43,869 nt of DNA from Gemmatimonadota bacterium (GCA_026705925.1 JAPOZT010000033.1:1-43869); one strand, 5' to 3'; positions 7,732 to 19,768 are shown, counted from the first letter of the stretch. Numbers and translations are program-made. The notes: generated by a model from the sequence alone, not told the origin.

Positions 7732-9066
7732 TTACCTGAAAGGCAACATACTCTGGCCGAGCCGCTCGAGGGCGCCCGGCCGGTTCAACTGCTTCATCAT
7801 CTTCTGCATCATGTTGTACTGTTTCAGTAACTGGTTCACCTCCTGTACGCTCGTACCGCTTCCCCGCGCGATCCGGCGGCGCCTGCTGCCGTTGATGACC
7901 ACGGGGCGCGCCCTTTCCTGTTTTGTCATGGAACTCAGAATGGCGTCCATGCGAACAAGCGCTTTCTCATCCATGTCCATATCCTTCATCGCCTTCTTAT
8001 TAAAACCCGGCATCATCTCGACCAGTTCCTGCATGGAACCCATTTTGCCCAGTTGCTGGAGCTGCGACCGGAAATCCTCGAGATCGAAGGTCTGTTTGCG
8101 CAGTTTCGTTTCGAGCTTGCGGGCCTCCTCCACGTCGATGGCGGCCTGCGCGCGCTCGACCAGGGAGACCACGTCGCCCATCCCCAGGATCCGGGACGCC
8201 ATCCGTTCGGGATGGAACACCTCCAGGGCATCCAGTTTCTCGCCGACGCCCACGAACTTGATGGGCTTCCGGGTGATCTGCCGTATGGACAGCGCCGCGC
8301 CACCCCGGGCGTCCCCGTCCATCTTCGTCAGGATACAGCCGTCGATGTCGAGGTGCTGGTCGAAGGCCTCGGCCACGTTGACCGCGTCCTGACCCGTCAT
8401 CCCGTCCACCACCAGCAGTATTTCGTGGGGATGGACCGCCTCGCGGATCCCGCGGAGTTCATCCATCATTTCTTCATCGACGTGCAGGCGTCCCGCCGTG
8501 TCCAGGATGACGACGTCGCGGTCCTCCCGGCCTGCGCGATCCACGGCGACCCTGCAGATGGCCAGGGGAGAGCGGCCGTCCCCGAGGGCTACGACCGGCA
8601 CGTCCAGCTGTTCGCCGAGTACCTGCAGCTGCTTCACCGCCGCGGGCCGGTAGACGTCCGCCGCGGCCAGTATGGGCCGGTGGCCCGCACCGAGGAAGTG
8701 ATGGGCCAGCTTCCCCGTGGCCGTCGTCTTGCCGGAACCCTGCAGACCGGCCAGCATGACGATGGTCGGGGACGATTCCGCGATAGCGACCCCGACGGCT
8801 TCCTCGCCCATCAGGGAGATCAGTTCCTGGTGGACGATCCCCACCATCTGCTGCCCCGGGGAGAGGTTCCTGAGCACGCCCTGTCCCAGGGCCTTTTCCT
8901 TGACCGTATCGATGAAGGACCGGGCTACCTTGAAATTCACATCGGCTTCCAGCAGGGCGCGGCGGACCTGCCGGAGGCTGTCGTCGATGTTCTTTTCTGT
9001 GAGCTTGCCCTGGCCGCGGAGATTCCGGACAATGCCTTCCATGCGGCCGGTCAGTTCTTCAAACAA
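7732..9066 (-). CDS. ffh: signal recognition particle protein Ffh
   Basis: A 444-residue SRP54 GTPase that binds 4.5S RNA and signal sequences and delivers nascent chains to FtsY. The N domain comes first. The G domain follows with P-loop LQGSGKTTATGKLA, DTAGR and TKMDGDARGG, then a C-terminal M domain with the GSGTSVQEVNQLLKQY RNA-binding helix and a Met-rich MMQKMMKQL stretch. The frame extends to a TTG at 9087, but TTG 9066 gives the standard MFEEL N-terminus with CGGGAG upstream. It is co-directional with rpsP, as in most bacteria. Confidence 0.95.
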   Translation of the reverse strand: MFEELTGRMEGIVRNLRGQGKLTEKNIDDSLRQVRRALLEADVNFKVARSFIDTVKEKALGQGVLRNLSPGQQMVGIVHQELISLMGEEAVGVAIAESSPTIVMLAGLQGSGKTTATGKLAHHFLGAGHRPILAAADVYRPAAVKQLQVLGEQLDVPVVALGDGRSPLAICRVAVDRAGREDRDVVILDTAGRLHVDEEMMDELRGIREAVHPHEILLVVDGMTGQDAVNVAEAFDQHLDIDGCILTKMDGDARGGAALSIRQITRKPIKFVGVGEKLDALEVFHPERMASRILGMGDVVSLVERAQAAIDVEEARKLETKLRKQTFDLEDFRSQLQQLGKMGSMQELVEMMPGFNKKAMKDMDMDEKALVRMDAILSSMTKQERARPVVINGSRRRRIARGSGTSVQEVNQLLKQYNMMQKMMKQLNRPGALERLGQSMLPFR

Positions 9067-9108
9067 GATGCGCTCCCGTACGGTCAAGCCGGTTTTACCC
9101 AGACTGGC

Positions 9109-9167
9109 CGCCCTTAATCGGTCAGCCGTCTTCGGAGCCGCGACGCCCTTAGTCGGTCAGCCGTCAT
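9109..9167. repeat. direct repeat duplicating the rsmB stop region
   Basis: CGCCCTTAATCGGTCAGCCGTC at 9109-9130 recurs with one change at 9144-9165 (period 35 bp). The right copy contains the rsmB stop codon (9159-9157); the left copy is in the rsmB-ffh spacer. This is the same arrangement as at rpsP. Confidence 0.82.
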
Positions 9168-10560
9168 TTCTCAGCCGTGCCGCGAAACTCCCGTCCACCC
9201 CGTGTACCGGCGGCAGCGTGGCGATCCGGCCCGTGTCGTCCATGACCCCGGTCAGTTCCTCCGGCCATCCGCCGGGGCTTTCCGGCCTGAAACCGGGATG
9301 CCTGCCACAAAACGCGGCCACGACGTCCTCGTTCTCTTCAGGCTCGATGGTGCACGTGCTATACACCAGGACGCCGCCCGGCTTCACCATGGCGGCACCT
9401 TTCTCCAGCAACGCCAGTTGCTCGCCGCGGAGCCGGCCGATGTCCTCCGCCGTTCTCCGCCACCGCAGATCCGGCCGGCGCGCGATAGTGCCGAGCCCGG
9501 AACAGGGCGCATCCACCAGGACCCGGTCGGCCTTGAAATCCAGGCCGGGCGACCGGCCGTCCATGACGACAAGACGCACCTGCCCCAACCCCATTCGCTG
9601 CCGGTGTTCCTCCACGCGGCGGAGTCGATGCGGTGACGAATCGCAGGCGATTACCCGTCCGCCCGCGCCCACAATTTGCGCAATATATGTTGTTTTTCCG
9701 CCCGGAGCGCAACATAAATCGACAACGGTCTCGCCCGTCTCCGGTCCCAAAAGCCTCACCGCGAGACCCGCGCTTTCGTCCTGTACCTGGAACAGGCCCG
9801 CCTCGTGGGCGGGCAGGTCGTGCAGGTCGCCCGCGTGCCGAAGAATCAGAAAATCATCGAGCCAACGTCCCGGATCCACCTCGATACCCTGCGACGCCAG
9901 CGATGCGGCGAGGTCTTGCGGCGTGGACCTCGACGTATTGACCCGAACGGACAAAGGCGGCGGCTGGTTTCCGGCCTCCATGAGTGCGGCGGCCGATTCC
10001 ACACCATGGCGCTCGATCCACCGCTTCGCCAGCCAGTCGGGATAGGAGTGGGTGACGCCGAGATCCGTGACGGGGTCTTCCCCTTGCGCGGGCCGCGACA
10101 GCCGTTCCCGCTGCCGGATGGCCGTCCTCAGGATTGCGTTGGTCAGGCGGACGGTGCCTTCGTGACCGTAGCGCCTGGCGAGCTGTACGGATTCATGGGT
10201 GGCGGCGGCGTCGGGGACCTGGTCCAGCATCATCAGCTGGTACAGGCCCATGTGGAGGATCAGGCGGATCCACGGCGTGAGCGACTCCGGTTTTCCGCGC
10301 AACAGCCGCCCGAGCATCCAGTCCAGGCGGCGGCGCCAGCGGATGGTGCCGTACACCAGTTCGGTCGCGAAGGCCCGGTCCCGGGCCGGGTAATCGTACC
10401 GCCTGAAGAGGGCACTGAGGGCCTCCCGCGGCAGCACGTCCCGTGTTTCCGCGCGATGTAGTGCCTTTAACGCGATCTCACGCACAGGAGGGGCGATCCC
10501 TTGCGACGGCGGAGCGTTCCCTTCGGCATTGGCCGGTGTGTCGTGGTGAGATCGTACCAT
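9157..10560 (-). CDS. rsmB: 16S rRNA m5C967 methyltransferase RsmB
   Basis: A 467-residue SAM-dependent rRNA cytosine-C5 methyltransferase. An N-terminal NusB-like RNA-binding domain (about residues 25-170: REIALKALHR, YDYPARDRAFATELVYGTIR) precedes the Rossmann domain with DLCCAPGGKTTYIAQ (SAM site) and DAPCSGLGTIARRPD. The catalytic YSTCTIEPEENEDVV follows. ATG 10560 begins the homologous region after a short extension. It lies downstream of fmt, as in many genomes. Confidence 0.94.
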   Translation of the reverse strand: MVRSHHDTPANAEGNAPPSQGIAPPVREIALKALHRAETRDVLPREALSALFRRYDYPARDRAFATELVYGTIRWRRRLDWMLGRLLRGKPESLTPWIRLILHMGLYQLMMLDQVPDAAATHESVQLARRYGHEGTVRLTNAILRTAIRQRERLSRPAQGEDPVTDLGVTHSYPDWLAKRWIERHGVESAAALMEAGNQPPPLSVRVNTSRSTPQDLAASLASQGIEVDPGRWLDDFLILRHAGDLHDLPAHEAGLFQVQDESAGLAVRLLGPETGETVVDLCCAPGGKTTYIAQIVGAGGRVIACDSSPHRLRRVEEHRQRMGLGQVRLVVMDGRSPGLDFKADRVLVDAPCSGLGTIARRPDLRWRRTAEDIGRLRGEQLALLEKGAAMVKPGGVLVYSTCTIEPEENEDVVAAFCGRHPGFRPESPGGWPEELTGVMDDTGRIATLPPVHGVDGSFAARLRNDG

Positions 10561-10621
10561 GGTCGGGGTTCCCTGCTCAGGACGGTGCTGTCCGGCCGCG
10601 CTCGAACGCGGACGGCGGGCG

Positions 10622-11563
10622 CTAGGATCCGCCGAGGCGGTCGCCCGCCGCGGGCCGGTATCCCCTCACGAATTCCGCGCCTTCGATCCGGCTCCGGCCC
10701 TCGGGCTGTACCTTGTCCAGTCTCAACCCGCCTTCTCCGGTCTGAACGGTGACACCCCGGCGTTCGTCGGCGCAGACGATCTCTCCCGGCGGCCTGCCCC
10801 CTTCCCCTTCCAGGCGGTCGGGCCGGCTCGAAATAATCCGGAGGCGCTGGCCGCGCCAGGTGGTGAAGGCCATGGGGACCGGGTTGAGCCCTCGCACCCG
10901 GTTGTGTATGGCACGGGCCGGCAGCCGCCAGTCTATGCGTCCGTCCTCCCGGGAGATCCTCGGCGCGGGCGACGCTTCGCCCCGCTGCGGCTGCGGCGAT
11001 ATACGGCCTTCCGCCACCCGATCTACCGTGCGCAGGAGCAGGTCCGCGCCGGTGCGGGACAGGCGGTCGTGCAGTTCGCCGGCGGTTTCGTCCGGTCCGA
11101 TCGGCACAGTCTCCTGGCAGAGGATGTCGCCCGTGTCCACCCGCCTCTCGACCAGGAACGTGGTAACGCCCGTAACCTCGTCCCCGTTCATCACCGCCCA
11201 CTGGATGGGCGCCGCGCCGCGGTAACGGGGCAGGAGGGAAGGATGCAGGTTGATCGTGCCGTGCGGGGGGATCGCCAGCAGTTCGTCGGGCAGGATGCGG
11301 AAGGCCACGACCACGAACAGTCCGGCGTCCAGGGACCGAAGGGCGTCCAGGAAACCCGGGTCGCGCAGCTTCTCCGGCTGCCAGACGGGTATGCCGTGCC
11401 GCAGGGCGGTTTCCTTCACCGGTGAAGGCGCGGTCTTCAATCCCCGTCCCTTCGGCCGGTCGGGCCCGGTGACGATGCCGGCCACCTCGTGTTCCGGCCG
11501 GCCGATAAGCGCCTCGAGGCTCGGCAACGCGAAGGCGGGCGTACCCATGTAGACCACGCGCAT
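10622..11563 (-). CDS. fmt: methionyl-tRNA formyltransferase
   Basis: A 313-residue enzyme that formylates Met-tRNAi for translation start, using 10-formyl-THF. MRVVYMGTPAFALPSLEAL opens the family. The active site INLHPSLLPRYRGAAPIQWA (Asn-His) and the GVTTFLVERRVDTGDIL segment are intact, followed by the C-terminal tRNA-binding barrel. ATG 11563 is chosen for the family start; it lies 1 bp after the def stop, so def and fmt form the usual pair. Confidence 0.97.
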   Translation of the reverse strand: MRVVYMGTPAFALPSLEALIGRPEHEVAGIVTGPDRPKGRGLKTAPSPVKETALRHGIPVWQPEKLRDPGFLDALRSLDAGLFVVVAFRILPDELLAIPPHGTINLHPSLLPRYRGAAPIQWAVMNGDEVTGVTTFLVERRVDTGDILCQETVPIGPDETAGELHDRLSRTGADLLLRTVDRVAEGRISPQPQRGEASPAPRISREDGRIDWRLPARAIHNRVRGLNPVPMAFTTWRGQRLRIISSRPDRLEGEGGRPPGEIVCADERRGVTVQTGEGGLRLDKVQPEGRSRIEGAEFVRGYRPAAGDRLGGS

Positions 11564-11564
11564 A

Positions 11565-12119
11565 TCAGACCGCCTGACCGCTCTCCTTGAGCTTCCTAAG
11601 CTTGCCGCGGAGGAACTGCTGGCGGAGCTTGCTGAGGTGATCGATGAACAGGACGCCCTCCAGGTGGTCGTATTCGTGGACCAGGACCCGCGCAAGCAGT
11701 CCGCTGCCCTCGATCTCGACGGGGCGCCCGTCCAGGTCCGTCGCCTCGACGCGCACGACATCGGGCCGGGTCACCTTCTCGTACAGATCGGGAAAACTCA
11801 GGCATCCCTCGTCGCCCGTCTGCGCGCCTTCCCGCTTGACGACGCGCGGGTTCACCAGCACCAGGTGTTCCGGCGCTCCGTCCAGGGACGGCCCGCGGCG
11901 GTCCAGGAAGAGTTCCGGATCGATCGCCCCGAGGTTCACCACGTACATGCGGACGGTCTCGCCGACCTGGGGCGCCGCGAGCCCTATGCCCTCCGCGTCG
12001 AACATGGTGTCGACCAGGTCCTCGGCGAGGTGGCGCAATGCCGAAGATAACTCCTCCACCGGTTGGGTTTTCTCCCGGAGTACCGGGTCGCCGTATATGC
12101 GTATGGGTCTGACGGCCAT
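11565..12119 (-). CDS. def: peptide deformylase
   Basis: A 184-residue metalloenzyme that removes the N-terminal formyl group from new proteins. All three motifs are present: GIGLAAPQVG, EGCLSFPD (metal Cys) and VHEYDHLEG (metal His pair and catalytic Glu). AGGTAG lies upstream of ATG 12119. It precedes fmt, whose product acts at the opposite end of the same cycle. Confidence 0.97.
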   Translation of the reverse strand: MAVRPIRIYGDPVLREKTQPVEELSSALRHLAEDLVDTMFDAEGIGLAAPQVGETVRMYVVNLGAIDPELFLDRRGPSLDGAPEHLVLVNPRVVKREGAQTGDEGCLSFPDLYEKVTRPDVVRVEATDLDGRPVEIEGSGLLARVLVHEYDHLEGVLFIDHLSKLRQQFLRGKLRKLKESGQAV

Positions 12120-12128
12120 GACTGCTAC

Positions 12129-13657
<1,529 letters not shown>

Positions 13658-14404
13658 CTATTCCAGCGATTTGATGGGGCCTTCGCCGCGGCCCATGATG
13701 AACTGCTGCACCAGCGCGTCGTCGCAGTTCCGGATCTCGTCCGGGGTCCCCACCATGTGAATCACCCCGTCGTGGAGCATGGCGATGCGGTCCGCGATCT
13801 TGTACGCGCTGATCATGTCGTGGGTCACCGCGATCGCCGTCACCGACAGCCGCTGGTTCATGTCCAGGATCAGGTCGTTGATGATGTCCGCCATGATGGG
13901 GTCCAGGCCCGTGGTGGGCTCGTCGTAGAGTATGTACTCCGGGTTCATGGCGATCGCCCTGGCGAGTCCCACTCTTTTGCGCATGCCGCCCGAAAGCTCC
14001 GCCGGCTTCTGTTCCTCCACGTCGGACAGCCCGACCATCTGGAGGCAGGTCCGGACCCGTTCGTTGATTTCCGCCTCGGTCCGGTCGGTGTGTACTTTCA
14101 GGGCGATCCCCACGTTCTCGCCCACGGTCATGGAATCGAAGAGGGCGCCGCCCTGGAACAGGAAGCCGAACCGCTTCCGGATCTCGTCCAGCTCCGTCCC
14201 GTACAGCCTGGTCACGTCCCTGCCGTCCACCAGCAGCGTGCCGCCGTCCGGATGCAGCAACCCCGTGATGTGCTTGAGCAGCACGCTCTTGCCGCATCCG
14301 CTCCGGCCGATGATGACCATGGTCTCCCCGGACTCGATGGTCAGGTTGACGTCCTTCAGCACCGGTTTCCCGAAGGCTTTTCTCAGGTGGATGATTTCGA
14401 TCAT
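13658..14404 (-). CDS. mlaF: ABC transporter ATPase, MlaF type
   Basis: A 248-residue ABC ATPase of the Mkl/MlaF branch, which powers phospholipid movement between inner and outer membranes. Walker A is GRSGCGKS near residue 33, the signature is LSGGMRKRVGLARA, Walker B is ILYDEPTTGLDP, and the H-loop is VTHD. FLFQGGALFDSMTVGENVG is characteristic of MlaF. No mlaE permease or mlaD gene lies next to it, so it is an orphan ATPase between dnaB and tgt. The subfamily call is by motif style, not search. Confidence 0.78.
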   Translation of the reverse strand: MIEIIHLRKAFGKPVLKDVNLTIESGETMVIIGRSGCGKSVLLKHITGLLHPDGGTLLVDGRDVTRLYGTELDEIRKRFGFLFQGGALFDSMTVGENVGIALKVHTDRTEAEINERVRTCLQMVGLSDVEEQKPAELSGGMRKRVGLARAIAMNPEYILYDEPTTGLDPIMADIINDLILDMNQRLSVTAIAVTHDMISAYKIADRIAMLHDGVIHMVGTPDEIRNCDDALVQQFIMGRGEGPIKSLE

Positions 14405-14437
14405 GAGCGGATAGAGAAAGTTACGCGGGAAGAACGG

Positions 14438-15795
<1,358 letters not shown>

Positions 15796-15799
<4 letters not shown>

Positions 15800-16743
15800 G
15801 AGACCTCAGCTCCCGGGGTCGCCTGCGTATCGGACTGCACGATGCGGTCGTATTCCTTCCTCAGCATCTGCACGTCCTCCCAGGTCGGCCGCTTGTAGGC
15901 CGCATTGCGCAACAGGCCGGAGGGGTGGTACGTCACCAGCAGTTTGATGCCATGATAGTCGTGGAACCTGCTCCGCAACGCCCGAATCGAACTGTTCTGC
16001 TTGAGCAGGGCCTGGGCTGCGACGCGGCCGAGGGCGCAGATCAGCCGGGGCCGGACGAGGCGGATCTGCTCCTTCAGGATGGCGTCGCACGCGTCGACCT
16101 CTTCGGGCATCGGGTCGCGGTTGTTCGGCGGCCGGCATTTCAGGATGTTGGTGATGTACACCTCGTCCCGGGTGAAATCGATGGCGTTCAGGATGCGGGT
16201 CAGCAGTTTACCCGCCTGCCCCACGAAGGGTTGGCCCTCTTCGTCTTCCTGGGCGCCGGGCGCTTCGCCCACGAACATCACGTCGGCGTTTTCGTTCCCG
16301 GAACCGAATACGAAGTGCTTTCGCTTGAACCCCAGCGCGCAGGCCGTGCAGCGATGGTATTTCGCATACAGGGCCTCGAGGGACGTTACCTGGGTCGCCT
16401 GGGTCGCCTGGGTCGCCTGGGTCGCCTGGGCTGCCTGGGCTGCCTGGGTCGCCTGGGCCGGCTGGGCCGGCTGGGCTGCATGATCCGCTTGAGTCTCCTG
16501 ACCCGCTGGTCCGGCCCCGGCAGGCTGGCCGGTCCCGGCAGGCTGGCCGGTTGGAGCAGGTTGACGGGCCCCGGCGGGCTGGCCACCCCGTTCGGACCAT
16601 GCTGACCGCTTCTGTTCCGGTAGCGGAAGCGCACCGTCCAGGCCTTCCGGCAGGTAGAGCGATTCGAGACCCTGCTCTTCCTCCTGCCTCACGGCCTCGA
16701 CAGTCTGTCGGATCAGGTCGGACAGCGACGCTTGTGTGTTCAT
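15796..16743 (-). CDS. uracil-DNA glycosylase, family 4 (4Fe-4S), with repeat-rich N-terminus
   Basis: A 315-residue protein whose C-terminal 200 residues are a family 4 uracil-DNA glycosylase, which excises uracil from DNA. GEAPGAQEDEEGQPFVGQAGKLL is the uracil pocket. The Cys residues CTAC, C in NILKCRPPNNRDP and a later Cys fit the iron-sulfur cluster, and HPSGLLRN is the C-terminal motif. The N-terminal 125 residues are low-complexity Gln/Ala/Thr/Pro/Gly sequence built from 9-bp and 18-bp DNA repeats. It overlaps coaBC and dnaB by 4 bp each. Confidence 0.92.
16388..16480. repeat. 9-bp in-frame repeat (Gln-Ala-Thr units) in the udg gene
   Basis: About ten units of GCCTGGGTC and variants, encoding repeated Gln-Ala-Thr, Gln-Ala-Ala and Gln-Pro-Ala on the minus strand. 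The first units are identical, a state prone to slippage, but unit length 9 keeps the frame. Confidence 0.88.
16516..16551. repeat. 18-bp perfect tandem repeat in the udg gene
   Basis: Two identical adjacent 18-bp units (16516-16533 and 16534-16551), with degenerate copies on either side, encode the Thr-Gly-Gln-Pro-Ala-Gly repeats of the UDG linker. Confidence 0.88.
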
Positions 16744-17957
16744 GCGGGAACGACTTCCCGGTTTCTCAGCAGTGCGGCGACTTCGTCCATGACGCGGTCC
16801 GCCACGTCGGCCTTGGATTGCAGGGGCAGGGATTCTTCTTTGCCGTCGCGGCGTATCAAAGTGACGATGTTCGTATCCGTCTCGAACCCGGCGCCTTCGA
16901 CGGTGACGTCGTTGTAGACCACCAGGTCCAGGTCCTTGTCCGACAGCTTCCGGCGCGCGTAGTCCAGACCGTCATGGGTCTCCGCGGCAAAACCGATCAG
17001 CACGGGCGGGCGGTCGGCGGCCACTTCCGCGAGGATATCGGTGGTCCGCGTCATTTCCAGCGTGAGACGATCCTCCGTCTTCTTCATCTTCCGGGGGGCC
17101 TGGGTGTCCGGCCGGTAGTCCGCCACGGCCGCCGCCATGATCACGGCATGCTGCCCTTCGCGGTGGGCCAGGACAGCATCGTGCATTTCACCGGCGGTCC
17201 GGACGTGTTCCACGATGACCCCGTAAGGATCAGGGAGGCTCGTTGGACCCGCTACGAGGGTAACCAACGCGCCACGCCGCGTCGCGGCCCTTGCAAGGGC
17301 GTAACCCATCTTTCCGCTGGAGCGGTTCGTAACGCACCGGACGGGATCGATGTCCTCCGCCGTGGGGCCGGCGCTCACCAGCACGTTGCATCCCACCAGG
17401 TCGTGTTCGGGATCGGCAAGTATGGCGACCGCTTCCACGATCTGCTCAGGCGCCGCCAGCCGCCCGTCCCCTTCTTCGCCGTTGGCCAGCAGGCCGAATT
17501 CCGGTTCGATGACGTGGACGCCCCGGCTCTTGAGGCGGTCGAGGTTCGACTGGACGGCCTCGTTTCTCCACATGCGGAAATTCATGGCCGGCGCCAGGCA
17601 GCAGGGCGCTTCGCAGGCCAGCATCACGGTGGAGAGCAGGTCGTCGCCCAAACCGTTCGCCATCTTGCCGATGATATTGGCCGTGGCGGGCGCGATGGCC
17701 ACCGTATCGGCCCAGACCGCGAGGTCGACGTGTTCTTCACCGGCCATCCCGGTATCGGGAAACTGCTCGACGGCCACGGGATGCCCGGTCAGCGCGCTGA
17801 ACGTAACGGCGCCGACGAAGGCCCCGGCTTCACGGGTCATTACCACCCGGACATCGGCCTGTTCCCGGACGAGTCCACGGACCACTTCGGCCGCCTTGTA
17901 GGCCGATATGCTGCCCGTCACGCCGAGGACGATCCGGCGTCCTTTCAACCTGGACAT
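16740..17957 (-). CDS. coaBC: bifunctional phosphopantothenoylcysteine decarboxylase/synthetase
   Basis: A 405-residue two-domain enzyme of coenzyme A synthesis. The N-terminal flavoprotein CoaC domain (about 1-190) starts RRIVLGVTGSISAYKA and contains the PAMNFRMW motif with its catalytic Asn. The C-terminal CoaB domain (about 190-400) has VLVSAGPTAEDIDPVRCVTNRSSGKMG and ends with the VVYNDV region. ATG 17957 gives the family start; an identical 16-bp stretch containing an out-of-frame ATG lies just upstream. It follows rpoZ, as in many bacteria. Confidence 0.96.
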   Translation of the reverse strand: MSRLKGRRIVLGVTGSISAYKAAEVVRGLVREQADVRVVMTREAGAFVGAVTFSALTGHPVAVEQFPDTGMAGEEHVDLAVWADTVAIAPATANIIGKMANGLGDDLLSTVMLACEAPCCLAPAMNFRMWRNEAVQSNLDRLKSRGVHVIEPEFGLLANGEEGDGRLAAPEQIVEAVAILADPEHDLVGCNVLVSAGPTAEDIDPVRCVTNRSSGKMGYALARAATRRGALVTLVAGPTSLPDPYGVIVEHVRTAGEMHDAVLAHREGQHAVIMAAAVADYRPDTQAPRKMKKTEDRLTLEMTRTTDILAEVAADRPPVLIGFAAETHDGLDYARRKLSDKDLDLVVYNDVTVEGAGFETDTNIVTLIRRDGKEESLPLQSKADVADRVMDEVAALLRNREVVPA

Positions 17958-17981
17958 CGAAAACTCCTGGACATCGAAAAC
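17949..17981. repeat. 16-bp direct repeat duplicating the coaBC start region
   Basis: CCTGGACATCGAAAAC occurs at 17949-17964 and 17966-17981 (period 17). Both copies carry an ATG on the minus strand. Only the 3' one, at 17957, is in frame with coaBC; the other opens a nine-codon reading frame. Confidence 0.85.
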
Positions 17982-17988
17982 CGCTGCC

Positions 17989-18231
17989 TTACTCCACGGC
18001 CTCGTCTTCCGCGACCGGCTGGTAATCGTAGTTCAGCTCATTGCCGAGCAGCCGGTCCAGCGCCTGGGTCGTCACTTTCTCGGCGCGGTCGTCCTGCGTG
18101 CCCAGCATCTTGTTGTGGAGGTTGATTCGCCGCGCCTCCATGGCCGTAACCATAACGGCCTCGTAGATGTTGTCGGCCACGTCCCTCATGCGCTCCTGGG
18201 AAATGTACTGTGTCGATTTGGTGGCGTTCAT
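17989..18231 (-). CDS. rpoZ: RNA polymerase omega subunit
   Basis: An 80-residue omega subunit that helps RNA polymerase assembly. NIYEAVMVTAMEARRIN is the conserved core helix, followed by KVTTQALDRLLGNELNY. An in-frame ATG lies at 18243, but ATG 18231 is preferred: GGGAG sits 6 bp before it, and it forms an ATGA overlap with the gmk stop. The gmk-rpoZ-coaBC order is widely conserved and supports this small-gene call. Confidence 0.88.
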   Translation of the reverse strand: MNATKSTQYISQERMRDVADNIYEAVMVTAMEARRINLHNKMLGTQDDRAEKVTTQALDRLLGNELNYDYQPVAEDEAVE

Positions 18232-18851
18232 GAATGCTCCCATCGGCTGATGCGGCGCCGTTCGGCGGCTATGATCCCCCGAATGGCGTCAACGGTTGAC
18301 TGCTGCTTGCCTTCTTCATTATCGACCCCGTAGTCATACGCGGGGAGGTACTTCATCTCGGTGCGCGCCTTTTCCATCCGCTTGCGGATCTGTTCGTCCG
18401 TTTCCAGGCCGCGCTGTTTCAACCGGCGCGACAGGCTGTCCAGGGAAGGCGGGATCAGGAAGACGAGGACGGCTTCCGGGAATATGGCCTTGACGGCCCC
18501 TCCGCCCTGGACGTCGATGACCAGCAGGGCCACGCCCCCGGAACGGATGATACGCTCGACGGCGTCCCTGGGGGTGCCGTACAGCACGCCGTCATAAACC
18601 TCCGCCCATTCGAGAAAGGCGCCCTGTCGTATCTTCTCCTTGAATTCCTCCGCGCTGACAAACTGGTAATCGATTCCGTCCCGCTCGTTCGGCCGCTTCT
18701 TCCGGGTCGTCATGGATACGGACCGGACTATGGTCGGGTCTCCGGTCGTAAGCAACTCGCCGATCGTGGTCTTACCCGTACCCGACGGCGCGGAGAGGAC
18801 CAGGCAGAACCCCTTTGTCTCCGTGCGGCCGGGCGCGACGGAATCACTCAA
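18228..18851 (-). CDS. gmk: guanylate kinase
   Basis: A 207-residue kinase converting GMP to GDP. The P-loop SAPSGTGKTT near residue 19, SVSMTTRKKRPNERDGIDYQFVS (GMP binding) and FLEWAEVYDGVLYGTP are all present. The start is a TTG at 18851 with AGGTG upstream, overlapping the yicC stop by 8 bp. The lack of an in-frame ATG or GTG before the P-loop makes TTG the best choice. Confidence 0.95.
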   Translation of the reverse strand: MSDSVAPGRTETKGFCLVLSAPSGTGKTTIGELLTTGDPTIVRSVSMTTRKKRPNERDGIDYQFVSAEEFKEKIRQGAFLEWAEVYDGVLYGTPRDAVERIIRSGGVALLVIDVQGGGAVKAIFPEAVLVFLIPPSLDSLSRRLKQRGLETDEQIRKRMEKARTEMKYLPAYDYGVDNEEGKQQSTVDAIRGIIAAERRRISRWEHS

Positions 18852-19722
18852 TGTTCTGCACCTGTTCTCGGACTTTCTCCAATTCTTCTTTGGCCTGGAT
18901 GACGGAATGGCTGATTTCCGTATCGTTGCCCTTGGATCCGATGGTATTGATCTCCCGGTTCATTTCCTGGATGAGGAAGTTGAGGCGCCTGCCCGGACTC
19001 CCATCGTCCCCCAGCGCTTCCAGGAAGGCGCCGCAGTGGGCGTTCATGCGGACGCATTCCTCGGTCACGTCGCTGCGCTCCGCAAACAGGGTGATCTCCA
19101 TGGCCACGCGCTGCGGGTCGACCGGTCCGTCGTCGAGCAGGCCGTCGATCCGGTGGCGCAGGCGTTCCCGGAACTCGGCCACCCGGTCCGGCGCCCGGTC
19201 TTCGACCGACCGGAGCAGGGCCTGAATGGCCTGGATCCTGCCGCGCAGGTCGGTTTCGAGCGCCTTCCCCTCGTTCCGCTTCATGTCATTAAAGGCGACG
19301 AGCGCAAGCTCCAGGGCGGCCTCGATACCCTTCCAGCGTTCGGCCGGGTCGACTTCGTCGGCTTCCGGCGTCACCAGGCCCGGGTAGGCGGCGACCATTT
19401 CGAGGGAGACCTCGCCCGATACGCCGAGTTCGTCCTTGAGCTGCCTCAGCGCGTCGCAGTACTTCCTCCCCGCCTCCGCGTCGATCCGTATACCGTGGGC
19501 GCCGGCATCGCCGTCGTCGCACCGGACGGACACGGAAACGTTGCCCCGCGTCACGTGGTCCTGCACGTACGCGCGCACGCGGCCTTCCAGCGAACCCAGA
19601 GACTTCGGCAGCCGTACCGCGATGTCGCAGAACCGGCCGTTAACCGAACGCAGTTCGACGACGGTGCGGACGCCGGCGAGGTCGGATTCCCCGGCGCCGT
19701 ATCCAGTCATGCTGCATATCAT
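18844..19722 (-). CDS. yicC: YicC family endoribonuclease
   Basis: A 292-residue YicC/YloC protein. MICSMTGYGAGESDLAG and VELRSVNGRFCDIAVRLPKSL are the diagnostic N-terminus, and the C-terminal domain has KLNFLIQEMNREINTIGSK-like sequence. Members have been linked to RNA decay as endoribonucleases. It is the first gene of the long minus-strand run, 47 bp downstream of a near-consensus promoter. Confidence 0.94.
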   Translation of the reverse strand: MICSMTGYGAGESDLAGVRTVVELRSVNGRFCDIAVRLPKSLGSLEGRVRAYVQDHVTRGNVSVSVRCDDGDAGAHGIRIDAEAGRKYCDALRQLKDELGVSGEVSLEMVAAYPGLVTPEADEVDPAERWKGIEAALELALVAFNDMKRNEGKALETDLRGRIQAIQALLRSVEDRAPDRVAEFRERLRHRIDGLLDDGPVDPQRVAMEITLFAERSDVTEECVRMNAHCGAFLEALGDDGSPGRRLNFLIQEMNREINTIGSKGNDTEISHSVIQAKEELEKVREQVQNIE

Positions 19723-19768
19723 TCAAAGCCCCTGAATCCCCGTTTCGGACCTGTTTCCAAGAAACATG

